Assembly (NCBI GenBank): GCA_948567375.1
Contig: OX419760.1
Coordinates: forward strand, 8,432,001 to 8,496,000
DNA: 64,000 bases
Origin: Lunularia cruciata
Taxonomy: Eukaryota; Streptophyta; Marchantiopsida; Lunulariales; Lunulariaceae
Direction: 5' to 3'
The notes below the pieces were generated by a model. That model saw only the letters and a list, made by a program, of their open reading frames with translations, was not told the origin of the DNA and made no database searches. Both the position numbers and the translations under genes were made by a program. How positions within the stretch are numbered: the first letter of the stretch is position 1; every line of letters begins with the position of its first letter. This document shows, one piece after another, positions 28,707-39,281 of this stretch.

Positions 28707-30507
28707 TGTCACGCCATTTGTAGTGTCGCATCTAGATGCTCGGACATTGGAGTTCCAATGATACTAGTTAGAGTTGTTCCAGCAATTTCTCAAAGACTAC
28801 TTTCCGACGGTTTGATTTTGTGTTTGGGGTACTGACTTCACGGTGAGGCCCACCGTCACTTTGCACCGTTTGCACCATCAGTGGGACTGTTAGGGTTCAG
28901 ACCTAGCTCGAGTCCAAGGAGTATACTTTTGAAGTGCAGCTCCAAAGAGCTCAATTCTCTGATGTTGAGCCTCCAAGTTCCTGGCTATGGTGGACAAAGG
29001 CCGGTGAGTGTCACCTGGATTCTCTTGGCTAGAGTGGGTGGGGCTTGACTATAATCAGTGCCCAATTGCTGGCAATTTATAGAGTGATAGATCAAGTAGT
29101 GATTTGAGTTGAGTTGAGTTGAGTTGAGAGTGGTAAACAATCTGATTATATCAAAGAAGTGAAATTAAAGGGAAATTGGGTATAGGAACTTTGAGTGTTG
29201 GTGGTATTTCCAAGCTCGGTGGATCGTTGGTAGGTCAATTGAAATTCAGTTTTTCCCTGGTGTGCAGAAGTTTGTTGCTTGATGGAGATTTGGTAGTAAG
29301 GCAGATGGTGTGCGAAAGCACTGGCTAATTTTTGAGCACAAAAGGAGCAAATTTTGAGCAGTGGTTATGATTTTGAGCTCTGGAGGTGAAGGCATGACCA
29401 ATTTGTTGCAAGTTGGGCTCAAAAAGTAAAATTGAAGGTAGATTTGAGAAGCTATTCTTGTGAATTTGTGATTTGGAGAAACTCATGTTTTTAATTTGGC
29501 TCAAGTGAAGAGTTAGCGGGGGATTTGGTGGTCAGCCAAATTTAGGGTTTATGTCAGATTTTGGCTGGATTTGGAGGAGTTTCACTATTTGGCCAAATTT
29601 GGAGGGGTTTTGCTAATTTGGAGGACTTTCGCCAAATTTTGGAGGAGGTTCAAAGTGGCAAGAAGAAAGGCTTCATTTAGGCATTAAGAGGCTTTGAGGC
29701 ATAGAGCTATGAGAGGCTACAAAGGCCTAGAAGCTAGCTAGTTTAGAGTAGATATTGTTCATTGGTTGGCAAAATCTGCCTTTATTGCTAGATTGTGCGC
29801 AACAGGGTTTGACCCCTAGATCTCTTGTTCCTAGATTGGTGCCCTAGCCAACTGGTCCACCCTCACTTGTTGTCCTGGTGACTGTACCACTGTTATCTAT
29901 ACACTTGTAGATTTCGCTAGGAGAGGTAGTTTGATCCCATTCTTGGTGATCATGGTAGCTTAGGACTTAGATACAACCTTTTCTTATGTCAAATGCCAAA
30001 TGGTGGTAGAGTCAATCTTGTGTTGTTTTATGAGATGGAGGTTTTTGTTTAGATTTCTAGTGATTGGACCCCCTCCATTCTCTGCTTCTTGTTTGTGCAC
30101 CACGTTTGTGTGAGATGCCATGAATTTTGAGCGTTGGTGCTCTGGTGTGCTCTTGGTAGTGAGGCTAGAGTGATGACCAGTCAGACTATCTTTGTTTCTC
30201 TCCGGTGAGGTAGGAAGTGATGACTTGCAGACCGTAAGGGTGCATGTTGTGATGGCAGGTTATAGGTTGCCCTTTCCCCTAGTGTAGTTATCTTGGTTAG
30301 AGTTACATTAGTGGGTGGTGCTTAGTTGGTGTTTGCACTTGGTGGTGTTGGCACTTGCGGTTGCAATTTGTGGTTCCGGTTTGTGGTTGCGGTTGTGGTT
30401 ACTTTGTCACAACGGAGTTCTTTGGGGATTCCAAAAGAGATAGCCTTGTAGCCCGCAATGGGTTTACTCGGAGTGGTACTTGGTATCAGCCTATATCTCA
30501 GGTCCCA
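28707..30507 (+). repeat. 5' LTR and leader of B-plus
   Basis: 28707-29153 (TGTCACGCCATTTGTAGTG...AATCTGATTAT) matches the 3' copy at 37603-38050. Beyond 29153 the two diverge, so the LTR end is uncertain: it may be about 450 bp, or up to about 1.7 kb with a truncated 3' partner. A TGGTATCAG word at 30481-30489 could be a weak initiator-Met primer site. No coding domain seen between 29154 and 30507. Confidence 0.65.
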
Positions 30508-31990
30508 ATGAGTGAGGAGATTGACTCTGAGTTGGAGTTTGACAGAGGAGTTGATTCAGTTGAGAGTGCACTTGGTGTGTATGCACCGTTGTTGTGGGAC
30601 ATGGATAAGATTTATGGGGCCTCCAAAGGCCCTAGGTGTAACTCTGGTACAATGGGTACCATTGAGTTGGATGACTTCATCTAAGGGTTTGATAGTTAGT
30701 GTGATCTGTAGCAGATGCGGAACCCGACTTTGTTTACACCCTTCATGGCATGGAAGAGGTTGTTTTAGCATTTGGAGGCTTTGCCAATGGATGACTACCA
30801 TGAGTTTAGGAGAGCTTATTTGGAGGAGATTGAGTTATGGAGATACTTTTGGTCTCCAAACTATGTCTTTATCACTTCAGGCTTGATGGCTAAGAGTAGA
30901 TTGGTAATACCTACAAGTTCTAGCTTGAGTAGTGTTGGTGGAGCTAGTGGAGGTGCACTAGCTGGAGATAGTGCTACTACGAGAGGAGGTACCGCTGCAA
31001 GAGGTGGTGTGGTACCGAGTTTAACTCCATGGTGGAGTTCTTCTTGTGTTTGAGGCCAAACTACCAAGGAGTGCGGATTAACAAGCTGAGGAGCTTGCAA
31101 GAGTTCCAGCGAAAGGCTGGAGAGGGCCTACACAAGGCATACACTCGCATGAGGTGGCTGATCAGTTTGACTCAAGGAGTTACTGAGGCCTAAGCAGTCC
31201 ATTTTTGGTATGGGATATTGGACATGGAGTTATGATGTAAAGTTTGTGATCCTATGTTGTTGCAGGCTACTTCGCCCACTTTGGCAGTAGTCTTTGGTTT
31301 GGCTGAGCATATTGAGCTCAACATGGTGGAGGAGAGAGTGGTGACATCTAGATTTGGTAGGGAGATCTCATCCACGGTTGTGACTTCTTCTAGAGTGTAG
31401 TAGAATGCACCACGCCCGGTTGGTTTTCAAGGACAAGGTGGATAGCCTAGATCCTATGGAGGGAGTAGAAGGCCTAGTGGAGTTAGACCCTTACCTTCAT
31501 TTTTGGGTTAGCAGTAGCCAATGAGTGGTGGCGTTGCTTGTTGGACTTGTGGTGGACCTCACCATTGTAGAAAGTGTACTCAAGGCAATGGACCTAATAC
31601 TTCTGGTGCATCATAACCAGCATAGAGGCAGAGTGAGCATTGCCACAGATTTGGTCACACTAGTGATTGATGTTTTGACCTACACCTGGAGTTACAAAGT
31701 GGAAAGGCTTCTATGGAAGGTAGTAGAGGAGCTCCAATTCATGGAAGACAAGGTGGTAGAGGTGGTGGTAGAGGATCTATACCTAGTAGGAGTGCAGTAC
31801 CTGCTCTTACTTTTGATATACCTATGGCTATTCGGATTGAGCAATTGGAGTAGAGATTGGCTAGTATGGCTATTGCTTAGAGGAGATCAAATTTGGGTGC
31901 TGAGGCTTCTACCTCATATGCTGGTGATAGAAATGCTTTGGACTTCATGTGCAGAGCAACACATCTATAGTAGTGACTAGGAGTATAGTA
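30508..31990 (+). pseudogene. Gag of B-plus, decayed
   Basis: Starts MSEEIDSELEFDRGVDS. Stops occur from 30682 on, but the frames can be followed: DDYHEFRRAYLEEIELWRYF, a Ser/Gly-rich segment, a capsid-like part (PNYQGVRINKLRSLQEFQRK, YTRMRWLISLTQGVTEA, FWYGILDMEL). Knuckle 1 is CWTCGGPHHCRKC (31539-31577). Knuckle 2 has lost its first Cys and gained a stop (SEHCHRFGHTSDxC, 31632-31673). The Gly/Arg tract GGRGGGRGSIPSR follows. The B-minus copy supplies the undamaged second knuckle pattern. Confidence 0.78.
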
Positions 31991-32519
31991 TGTGCTTCAA
32001 AGCCTAGAGAAGCATCAGTGGAGTTGGACCCATAGAGAAGAGAGGTTGGGAGACAGGTCAAACTTCCCTAGTCTTTCATGCTATTTGAGGCATTGCAGAC
32101 AACATTCATGGTTCCTAGATGTCCTAATGTAGGTGTGGTAGGTGGTGATGGAGTGCTTGATGGACTATCTACCAGTTAACCACCTATTACTACATAGACT
32201 AAGTCTAGCATGATGTTGAGGGCGGCTCAGCTGATTATGCGATGTCCTTTGTTTTAGGCCAATGACATGTCTACATTGGGAGTTGACCCAACCCCAGTGT
32301 TCCGGTTGGCTGACACACTTTGTGAGAGTAGAGATGATGTGGTTCTTACTACTAGAGTGGAGGTGGTTGGTAGTGGAGCTAACTTGGTTGAGAAGCATGG
32401 GATCCGTTCAGCGATCAGTGGTTTATGGTAGGCAACAACGGCTAGATTGGAGGAGTTGCTAGCTAGACTGGCCTTTGAGAGAGCACGGTTCACACTTGGT
32501 GTTGTCCTATAGGATAACT

Positions 32520-33620
32520 TGAGGGGGATTTTCCATTTGGTGGGACCTTCAAGGAAGGTTTATACACCACAGAGAGTCTTGTAAAACTCTGGTGCGCAAC
32601 CCCTTATGTTGGGGAAGGCTGTAGTTGTTGATCTAGAGTTACGGAAAGCCAATGTGGAGAGGTGTCCATTTCAGATCAAACATCTCTAGGTGGTGGTTTG
32701 ACACAATACATCACACGTGGAGAGCTTGTTGTCCAGGTCCAGCCTGGTCATCCAACTGATAGCTTGGTGATGAGAGCTCAGGCTATTGCAACAATAGCTG
32801 AGTCATATGATGTGCTAGTTGGGAGAGCTATGAGCCGGCCTGTCTCTCACTCAGGATGAACCTCTGATGGCTATTATGGTAGCGCACCATGGACCAAGAA
32901 GGCAAGAATCCCCAACTCCATCATACTCCTCCAAGGTTAACACTCCAAGACTCAAGACATTGCTCACTAGAGAACTCAATGAGAGAGAGATAGTTGCAAA
33001 TGAAAGGATGATGAGTACCTCCTCACCCCTTGTTTATATACTTGTGAGATAGTTACGTACAAAAGTTACTAATTACCGTAGTAACTCAAGTTACTAGACT
33101 AAAAGTCAAGTAAAGTCAAAAAGTAGAAAGGAATATCCATTCACATGGGCATATTCTCCTAAGCATGTGGTCTTATCTTGACCCAACCACTAAGTCAAGG
33201 ATTCCTTCCCATGGGCTATCCTTAGACTAAAGAAGAATCCAAAACAAAAAGGCTTGCGGGCCCAAGAGTTCTCGACTCTTTCTTCAAAGCCAAACACCTA
33301 GGAATAATACCAAGTCAACACACTAAAATCCAAAATAGTGGTGCTCATCTTTTCTACTTCCTCTAAAGTAAGGTCCCCTCTATCTTAGCTATGACTAACT
33401 TTAGCTAACCATGACTAATATAGAACCATCTTTTATCTCTATATAAATAATATCTCTCAAGTACTTGTAATACCAAGCTAAATATCACTATTCCACACAC
33501 ATGCACAAATGGGTGTTACAGAGCAGTGTTATACTCCATAGGTTTCAGTATTGACTATTGGGAGGAGACAACCTCTTATAGACCAGGTTGGCAGTCTGGT
33601 GAGGACGGGTATGTTGCCTA
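32520..33620 (+). pseudogene. Retropepsin-like protease region of B-plus
   Basis: Active-site stretch at 32566-32610 reads YTPQRVLxNSGAQPLML: the catalytic Asp is Asn (NSG at 32585-32593) and the codon before it is a stop. Then comes RGELVVQVQPGHPTDSLVMR and ESYDVLVGRA, cut by the minus-strand solo LTR at 32829-33520, and resuming YSIGFSIDYWEETTSYRPGW. Same layout as B-minus 2149-2909. Inactive. Confidence 0.7.
32829..33520 (-). repeat. Family A solo LTR, minus orientation (692 bp)
   Basis: Minus strand TGTAACACCC...GCCGGCTCATA. Flanked by GAGC on both sides (32825-32828 and 33521-33524), a 4-bp target duplication inside the B-plus protease. Keeps the 13-bp segment missing in A2. Confidence 0.92.
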
Positions 33621-33984
33621 CCAGTACGCTTGAGTAGTGGCAGTCTTAGCTCACTACAGTCCGGGACCATGGCAGCATCAGTTTTAGCTTTCAATGGTGC
33701 AGTTACATGGCTTGGTGACTTTTTGGAGGGGAATGCCCATGTAGAGGATACTCCAATACCAAAGGAGATCACTCGGATTTGGAGTACGAGTGGGATTGTT
33801 CCATCCACCTTGGATGTTCCATTGTGGAGTTCAGAGGAGGCATTGCATCAACATGTAGATTAGTTGGTGCAATAAGCTTGGAGTGGAGCCTTCATACCAT
33901 CAAGAGATAAGTGTGAGGATGAGCATCCAGAGTTGATTACTTTGACACCTCTGGATACCACACTCATTGCTTGGTAGTATCCAA

Positions 33985-35640
33985 TAGAGGGGATATGTCT
34001 ATTGGAGTTGTTCGGTGGGATAAGCACCGGACTAGCTGTGGTATTACAAGCGGGTATATGAGTATAGAGGTACTTGTATGTAGAGAGAGATGAGACTGCT
34101 AGGTGAGTCTCTCTGCATCATGTGGCACACTTGGCCTATCAATATCCGGAGTTATTACCGATGTCAGAAGTTAGAGGTTACCAAAAGGCCCTACCAGCAA
34201 ACATTTCCTTACTGGAGGCACATGATATGGAGAGACATGGGCCTATTCACTTGGTGATTTCTAGATAGCCATGTCAGGGACATACATGTGCTGGTAGAGG
34301 TTTGGGTCTTCAAGATCCTTGTTTTGGTGTGTTTTGGGAGATATTATGGATACGATGACATCTCTAGGTTCATCAGTCCATTTCTCCCGCTTACCTTTTG
34401 GAGAACATTCCTTTGATGGGTGATTCTCATACCAGAGTGAAGGCAAGTACACATCAAGTCCATTCTTGGATGGGACCTATTGTATTGTTACATGCAGCCA
34501 GAGTGGGATCTGTAACACCCATTGTGCATGTGTGTGGTATTGTGATATTTAGCTTGGTATTACAAGTACTTAAGAGATATTATTTATATAGAGATAAAGG
34601 ATGGTTCTATATTAGTCATGGTTAGCTAAAGTTAGTCATAGCTAAGATAGATGGGACCTTACTTTAGAGGAAGTAGAAAAGATGAGCACCACTATTTTGG
34701 ATTTTAGTGTGTTGACTTGGTATTATTCCTAGGTGTTTGGCTTTGGGGAAAGAGTTGAGAACTCTTGGGCCCGCAAGCCTTTTTGTTTTGGATTCTTCTT
34801 TAGTCCAAGGATAGCCCATGTGAAGGAATCCTTGCTTTAGTGGTTGGGTCAAGATAAGGGGAATATGCCCATGTGAATGGATATTCCTTTCTACTTTTTG
34901 ACTTTACTTGACTTTTAGTCTAGTAACTTGAGTTACTACGGTAAATAGTAACTTTGGTACGTAACTATTTCACAAGTATATAAACAAGGGGTGAGGAGGT
35001 ACTCATCATCCTTTCATTTGCAACTATCTCTCTCTCATTGAGTTCTCTAGTGAGCAATGTCTTGAGTCTTGGAGTGTTAGCCTTGGAGGAGTATGATGGA
35101 GTTGGGGTTCCTTGCCTTCTTAGTCCATGGTGCGCTACCATAATAGCCATCAGAGGTTCATCCTGAGTGAGAGACAGGCCGGCTCACAGATCATGGGCTC
35201 ATCATCTTTGTCTTTGGTGGACAAACCTCTTACCCAGAGAGGTTCTACAACGTGCTTATGATGGGATTCAATGACTTGGCCACATCCTTGTTGATGATAT
35301 CTTGGATGGTGGGCGTCAGTCTCAAACAGTGATAGTGGCTGATAGGTCACCTATGGCATTGGTGAACCTAGTTGGACAGCCAAGAGCCGCATTTCCCACA
35401 CTCATGAGTTTCCCAGGCTCTCATGCTTTTTGAGAGGGAGGACCAAGACTTGTTTTGGACTCACAATTATAGTAGTTGGTGGAGCCCAACGCTGATGAGA
35501 GAGAGCGGGCGATGGGTTTTTTCACCAATATTACCACTGTTCCAGCAATGTCAGAGGCATCCAAGCGTCAGGTGTTAGGTCAAGCTATGGACTTGAACTG
35601 TTTGACCTGGATTGTGAGCCTTGGCTTGGGGAGCAGCATA
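33985..35640 (+). pseudogene. Cytosine-5 DNA methyltransferase domain of B-plus
   Basis: Motifs in the canonical order, mostly one frame: I, ICLLELFGGISTGLA (33993-34034); II, RYLYVERDE; III-like, ALPANISLL; IV, a Pro-Cys box PCQGH (Pro 34269-34271, Cys 34272-34274) preceded by HGPIHLVIS; V-like, GLGLQDPCFGVFWEIL; VI, YLLENIPLMGD (Glu-Asn at 34401-34406); VIII, AARVGS, cut by a solo LTR, resuming WAHHLCLWWTNL; IX, PNADERERAMGF (35483-35518); X, LGQAMDLNCLTWIVSLGL (about 35574-35630). These are the SAM-binding (I, X) and catalytic (IV Cys, VI Glu) hallmarks of DNA C5-MTases. Stops include one just before the Pro-Cys box. The domain lies between protease and RT in the same direction, and the second copy (B-minus) has it in the same place, so it is part of the element. 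The nearest known precedent is C5-MTases reported in gypsy elements of charophyte algae and dinoflagellates. Confidence 0.88.
34511..35188 (+). repeat. Family A solo LTR (678 bp) inside the methyltransferase
   Basis: TGTAACACCC...GGCTCACA with the 4-bp duplication GATC (34507-34510 and 35189-35192). Carries the same 13-bp deletion as A2, so it belongs to the young subfamily. It splits motif VIII of the methyltransferase. Confidence 0.94.
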
Positions 35641-36233
35641 GGATGTGCTTGATAGGCATCACCACTTGGACACTTGTGAGCCCTGTGCCTATTGAGACAA
35701 TTTAGGCACATGCTGGAAGGCAATGGACCAAGTGGACATGGTATTCTTGGGACACAGCCAATAGCTACTAGGGGGAGTGGTCTACTTGGAGTCCATCCAG
35801 GTGAGCATGGGCTACTTGGATTACACCCTTGGTCCACTTGGGATGCAGCTAGAGGACGTGTGGAGCTTGCAGCCAGAGTGGAGGGAGTTTTTCACACAGA
35901 GGTTGGGACCTCTAGTGGGTAGGGGCATGACACTATTGCTCCTAAGGGCCCATTGTAGCAGCCAATCAGTACGTCTTCCACTCCTACTACAGTTATAGAG
36001 GATACTTGGGAGCCAGATCTTGGACCCACGCTTACTAGAGAAGAAAGACGGAGGGTCTGGAGGTTCTTGAGGAGCCATACAAGTTGTTTTGCCTTCAATA
36101 TGAAGGATTTGGGTGCTTTGACGGGACCTGGAATATGGATTGAGCTGACTAGCAATACACTAGTTTTCTGACGTCTTTATTGATATAGTGAGATAAAGAG
36201 GACGTTGATTCAGAGCCGGAGTAGTGACCTTTT

Positions 36234-37150
36234 TGAGGCTGGTTTGGTGGAGATTTCACATGGAGAGTATGCGTCAGCAACAGTGATGCCAACCAAGAAG
36301 GATATGCATGGCAACTACATAGATAGGCGGATGTGTAGAGATTACCGTCCTATCAACCAATAGACCAGGGCTGATCGGTATGCCATGCCTACACCGGAGG
36401 AGATTTGTGATGCAATTGGGCATACAAAGGTCTTCAGTACTTTGGATCCTCTTAGTCATTTGGGTGCACCAGCTGAGGTTTTGACTGATCAGGGTACAGA
36501 GTTCTTGGGGGAGTTTCAGGGCTTGTGTGACAAGGATTTGATTGATCACCGTACTACCTCCCGAGATAGCGGAGAGAGTGATTTTGACGGTGAAGAGAGG
36601 ATTGCAAAAGTATGGTTTGCATAGAGGCCACTTGGGAGATTGGGATCTCTACTTATCTTGGTTGGCCATGGGCTATCGGTTCAGCCGGCAAGCCTCCTTA
36701 GCATCCTTCTCTCCGTACTTTCTACTCTATGGACAAGATCCAGATTTACTAGTAGCCATTTGTCGAGATGCTATTGTAGTTTTGGACTTGGATGACCCCA
36801 ATGTATGGATGAGTGCATGTTCTCAATGGGTAGAGATCTTTTGGAGAGTGATGCCAATGGCCTTTGAGAACTTGGCGATTGCTCAGCATAGAGATAATTT
36901 ACGCTATGTTACCATTCAAGGAGGAGGTTATAGACCCTTGATCCGTCAATTTCATCAAAGAGACTGTATATCTACAGCAGACAACACCAATGATACTTGA
37001 TGTTTCGACAGGCCATACTATCTTGAAAGTGCGTGAGGTTTTGACATTTGGAGTCCTTGTGTAAGAAGGACATGATGGTGTTGTTTGGAAGGATCATATG
37101 TGCAATTGTGCACCATGCCACCTCCCAAACATTGATGGTACTATGGACCC
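36234..37150 (+). pseudogene. Partial RT fused to integrase core of B-plus
   Basis: RT start: EAGLVEISHGEYASATVMP, RRMCRDYRPIN, RYAMPTPEEICDAIGHTKVF then STLD. At about 36445 it jumps to integrase: LGAPAEVLTDQGTEFLGEF (second catalytic Asp at 36487-36489), then IAERVILTVKRGLQKYG (catalytic Glu at 36572-36574) and GDWDLYLSWLAMGYRFSRQA and SFSPYFLLYGQDP. A C-terminal module TILKVREVLTFGVL and EGHDGVVWKDH and CNCAPCHLPN follows. The RT catalytic YxDD box, RNase H, the integrase zinc domain and the first catalytic Asp are gone. The join is a large internal deletion rather than a designed fusion. Confidence 0.8.
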
Positions 37151-37181
37151 AAGCTTGGCACTTGTAAGTGTAGGCTTGAGG

Positions 37182-37326
37182 TGTATGTTATGTGGCTCTT
37201 CTGGTGGAGCTGCTACTATGTTATGTTGTGTGTGATAGTTGTTCGAGAGGATGGCATATGGCATGTATGACTCCTCCCTTCACGGTGGTTCCTCAAGGAC
37301 AGTGGTTATATCCTAGATGTACTTGA
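37182..37326 (+). pseudogene. PHD finger at the C-terminus of the family B integrase
   Basis: The frame first reads CMLCGSSGGAATML, then after a ~4-nt TGTG duplication that shifts the frame it reads CDSCSRGWHMACMTPPF, VVPQGQWLYPRCT and stop. This is the C4HC3 plan of a PHD finger: CX2C, CX2C, H, C, then W and the last pair, whose first Cys is Tyr here. PHD fingers bind histone H3 tails. Its place after integrase is where chromodomains sit in chromoviruses, so a chromatin-targeting role is a fair inference. Only one copy of this region is in the window. The stop at 37324-37326 ends the polyprotein. Confidence 0.78.
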
Positions 37327-37492
37327 CTTATAGCTAGTTCATTCTTTATATGGTATAGATTGCAGACAAGCAATTAATGATGGGGCTATATAGCACCCAA
37401 CTTCTTGATCTTTGCCCATTATAGGGTATACCATATACTTAGAGTAGATGGCTATATGGAGTTAGAGGAACCTAACTGCAAGCTAGGGAGGC

Positions 37493-38156
37493 GATTGTGG
37501 CACTTTAGAGTTTATGTATGACTTATGTGTGAGTTGTGCTTCTATAGTGTATGATGTTGACAATGATGTATGTTGTGTATAGATGTATATACGCATGACA
37601 ACTATCATGCCATTTGTAGTGTCACATCTAGATGCTCGAACATTGGAGTTCCAATGATAGTGGTTAGAGTTATTTCAGCAACTTCTCAGAGACTACTTTC
37701 CGACGGTCTGATTTTGTGTTTGGGATACTAACTTCACGGTGGGGCCCACCATCACTTTTCACCATTTGCACTGTTGAGTGTGCCATTAGTGGGACCATTA
37801 GGGTTTAGACCTAGCTCAAGTCCAGGGGGTATACTTTCAAAGTGCAACTCTAGAGAGCTCACTTCTTTGATGTTGAGCCTTCAAGTTCCTAGCTATGGTG
37901 GACAGAGGCCGGTGAGCATCACCTAGATTCTCTTAGCTAGAGTGGATGTGGCTTGATTGTAATCAGTGTCTAATTGTTAGCAGTTTATAGTGTTACAGAT
38001 CAAGTACTGATCTGAGTTGAGTTGAATTGAGAATGGTAAACAATCTAATTATTGTGGCACTTTAGAGTCTATGTATATTTTATGTGTGAGTTGTGCTTCT
38101 ATAGTGTATGATGTTGACAACGATGTATGTTGTGTAGCAATGTATATATGCACAAC
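37493..38156 (+). repeat. Aberrant 3' end of B-plus: repeat, LTR part, repeat
   Basis: 37603-38050 matches the 5' LTR start (28707-29153). It is bracketed by two copies of a ~106-110-bp sequence (37493-37602 and 38051-38156, each starting TGTGGCACTTTAGAG). The element ends at the second copy, directly before the target duplication ATTGG. 37327-37492 is 3' non-coding sequence. Confidence 0.75.
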
Positions 38157-38604
38157 ATTGGAGTATATGATATCTCTCCATTTCATTTGGTATATGGTAT
38201 TGAATCTACTTTACGGATTCAGTTTGATCTTCCTAATTTCCAGAGGATACATAGGAAATTGAAGAATGCACAAGGAGGTGATATAGAGAAGTTAAGGAAC
38301 AATCAACTCATGGAATTGGATGATGCAAGAGCAATTGCTACGGTTCAAGTAGAGAAAATTGAAAGGAAACAAAAGGAGAGCTATTACAAGAGGCAAGGCA
38401 AGAAGCCCTTCAAGTAAGGCTATTGGTAATGTTGTTTGATTCTATTGATTCAAGAGGATAGAAAAGAAATTATTTCTTAAGTACTTTGGACCTTTCATAG
38501 TGAAGAAGGTGTGGAGGCAATTACACCTATGATCTCAAGGAGTTGGGAGGAATACACTTTGATAGGTTTAATCATGATAAGTTAAATTTATATCATAGAA
38601 TGTA
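38157..38604 (+). pseudogene. Integrase C-terminus of A4
   Basis: Continues A4 after B-plus: SPFHLVYGIESTLRIQFDLP, FQRIHRKLKNAQGGD, then KKPFK and a shifted KYFGPFIVKKVW and YDLKELGG. Aligns with A2 codons about 1450-1608. Frameshifts near 38415 and 38515. Confidence 0.8.
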
Positions 38605-38653
38605 GAAAGATCTTAACTTTTAGGACAAAGAAAAATGTTAGATCGAGGATAAA

Positions 38654-39281
38654 TGTAACACCCATTGATGCATGTATACTCTATTATGGTATTTAGTTTG
38701 ATGTTGTAAATAGTTCAAAGATATTATTAACATAGAGTTAAAGCAAGCTTCTACATTAGCCATGATTAGCTAGAGCTAGTCATAGCCAAGATAGAGGTGA
38801 CTCTACTTTAGAGAAAGGTGAAAGACTGAGTACAATTATATTGGATTCTAATGTATTGATTTGTTTTAATTCTTAGGTTTGGCTTTGAGGAAAGGTTAAG
38901 AACCCTTGGACCCATAAACCTTTTGGTTTATGGGGATTCATATTCTTAGGGTATTATTCCTATGAGTTTGGATACACCTTTGAACTTTTGACTTTGTATG
39001 AATTTTTACCTAGTAATTTGAGTTACTATCATAATGAGTAACATTGATATATAACTATTTCACAAGTATATAAGGTAGAGGTAAAGAATTACTCATCATC
39101 TTTTCATTTGCAACTATCTTTCTCTCATTGAATTCTGTATCGTGGAATGTCTTGGAGTGCCTTGGAGTTCTAGCCTTGGAATAACATGATGGAATTGGAG
39201 TTCCTTGCTTTCTTAGTCCATGTTGTATTACCTTAATAGCCATTGGAGATTCATTTTGAGCAAGAGACACACCGGCTCATA
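38654..39281 (+). repeat. 3' LTR of A4 (628 bp, diverged)
   Basis: TGTAACACCCATTGATGC...CACCGGCTCATA, with many substitutions and small deletions relative to A1/A2. The most diverged family A LTR in the window. Confidence 0.85.

Larger units (their letters stand above)
28707..38156 (+). mobile_element. Family B Ty3/gypsy element with methyltransferase and PHD finger, plus copy
   Basis: Inserted in the integrase of A4 with the 5-bp duplication ATTGG (28702-28706 and 38157-38161). Order: LTR start, leader, gag with two knuckles, protease, C5 methyltransferase, RT (only its first part), integrase, PHD finger, and an aberrant 3' LTR end. A direct fusion removes the rest of RT, all of RNase H and the integrase zinc domain near 36445. 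Two family A solo LTRs (32829-33520 minus, 34511-35188 plus) sit inside. 35641-36233 joins methyltransferase to RT with no domain I recognise. Many stops; a dead copy, but it preserves the family's layout. Confidence 0.88.
16759..39281 (+). mobile_element. Family A element A4, old and heavily interrupted
   Basis: Pieces of one old plus-strand family A copy remain collinear: gag at 16759-16783, 24586-24957 and 25648 onward, pol to 28706, integrase end at 38157-38604 and 3' LTR at 38654-39281. Everything 5' of mid-gag is lost at the C LTR. Insertions into A4: A2 (target duplication GTGC), a solo A LTR (AACC, left copy AACA) and B-plus (ATTGG). The coding parts have many stops and indels, so A4 is the oldest family A copy here. 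Confidence 0.85.

Noticed and set aside
30481-30489. TGGTATCAG as a primer-binding site of family B
   Set aside because: Only nine bases match the initiator-Met site, B-minus has TGATATCAG, and the LTR end is not established there.
28707-38156. Methyltransferase as a host gene fragment caught between elements
   Set aside because: Both family B copies have it in the same orientation and position between protease and RT, with continuous family B sequence on both sides.
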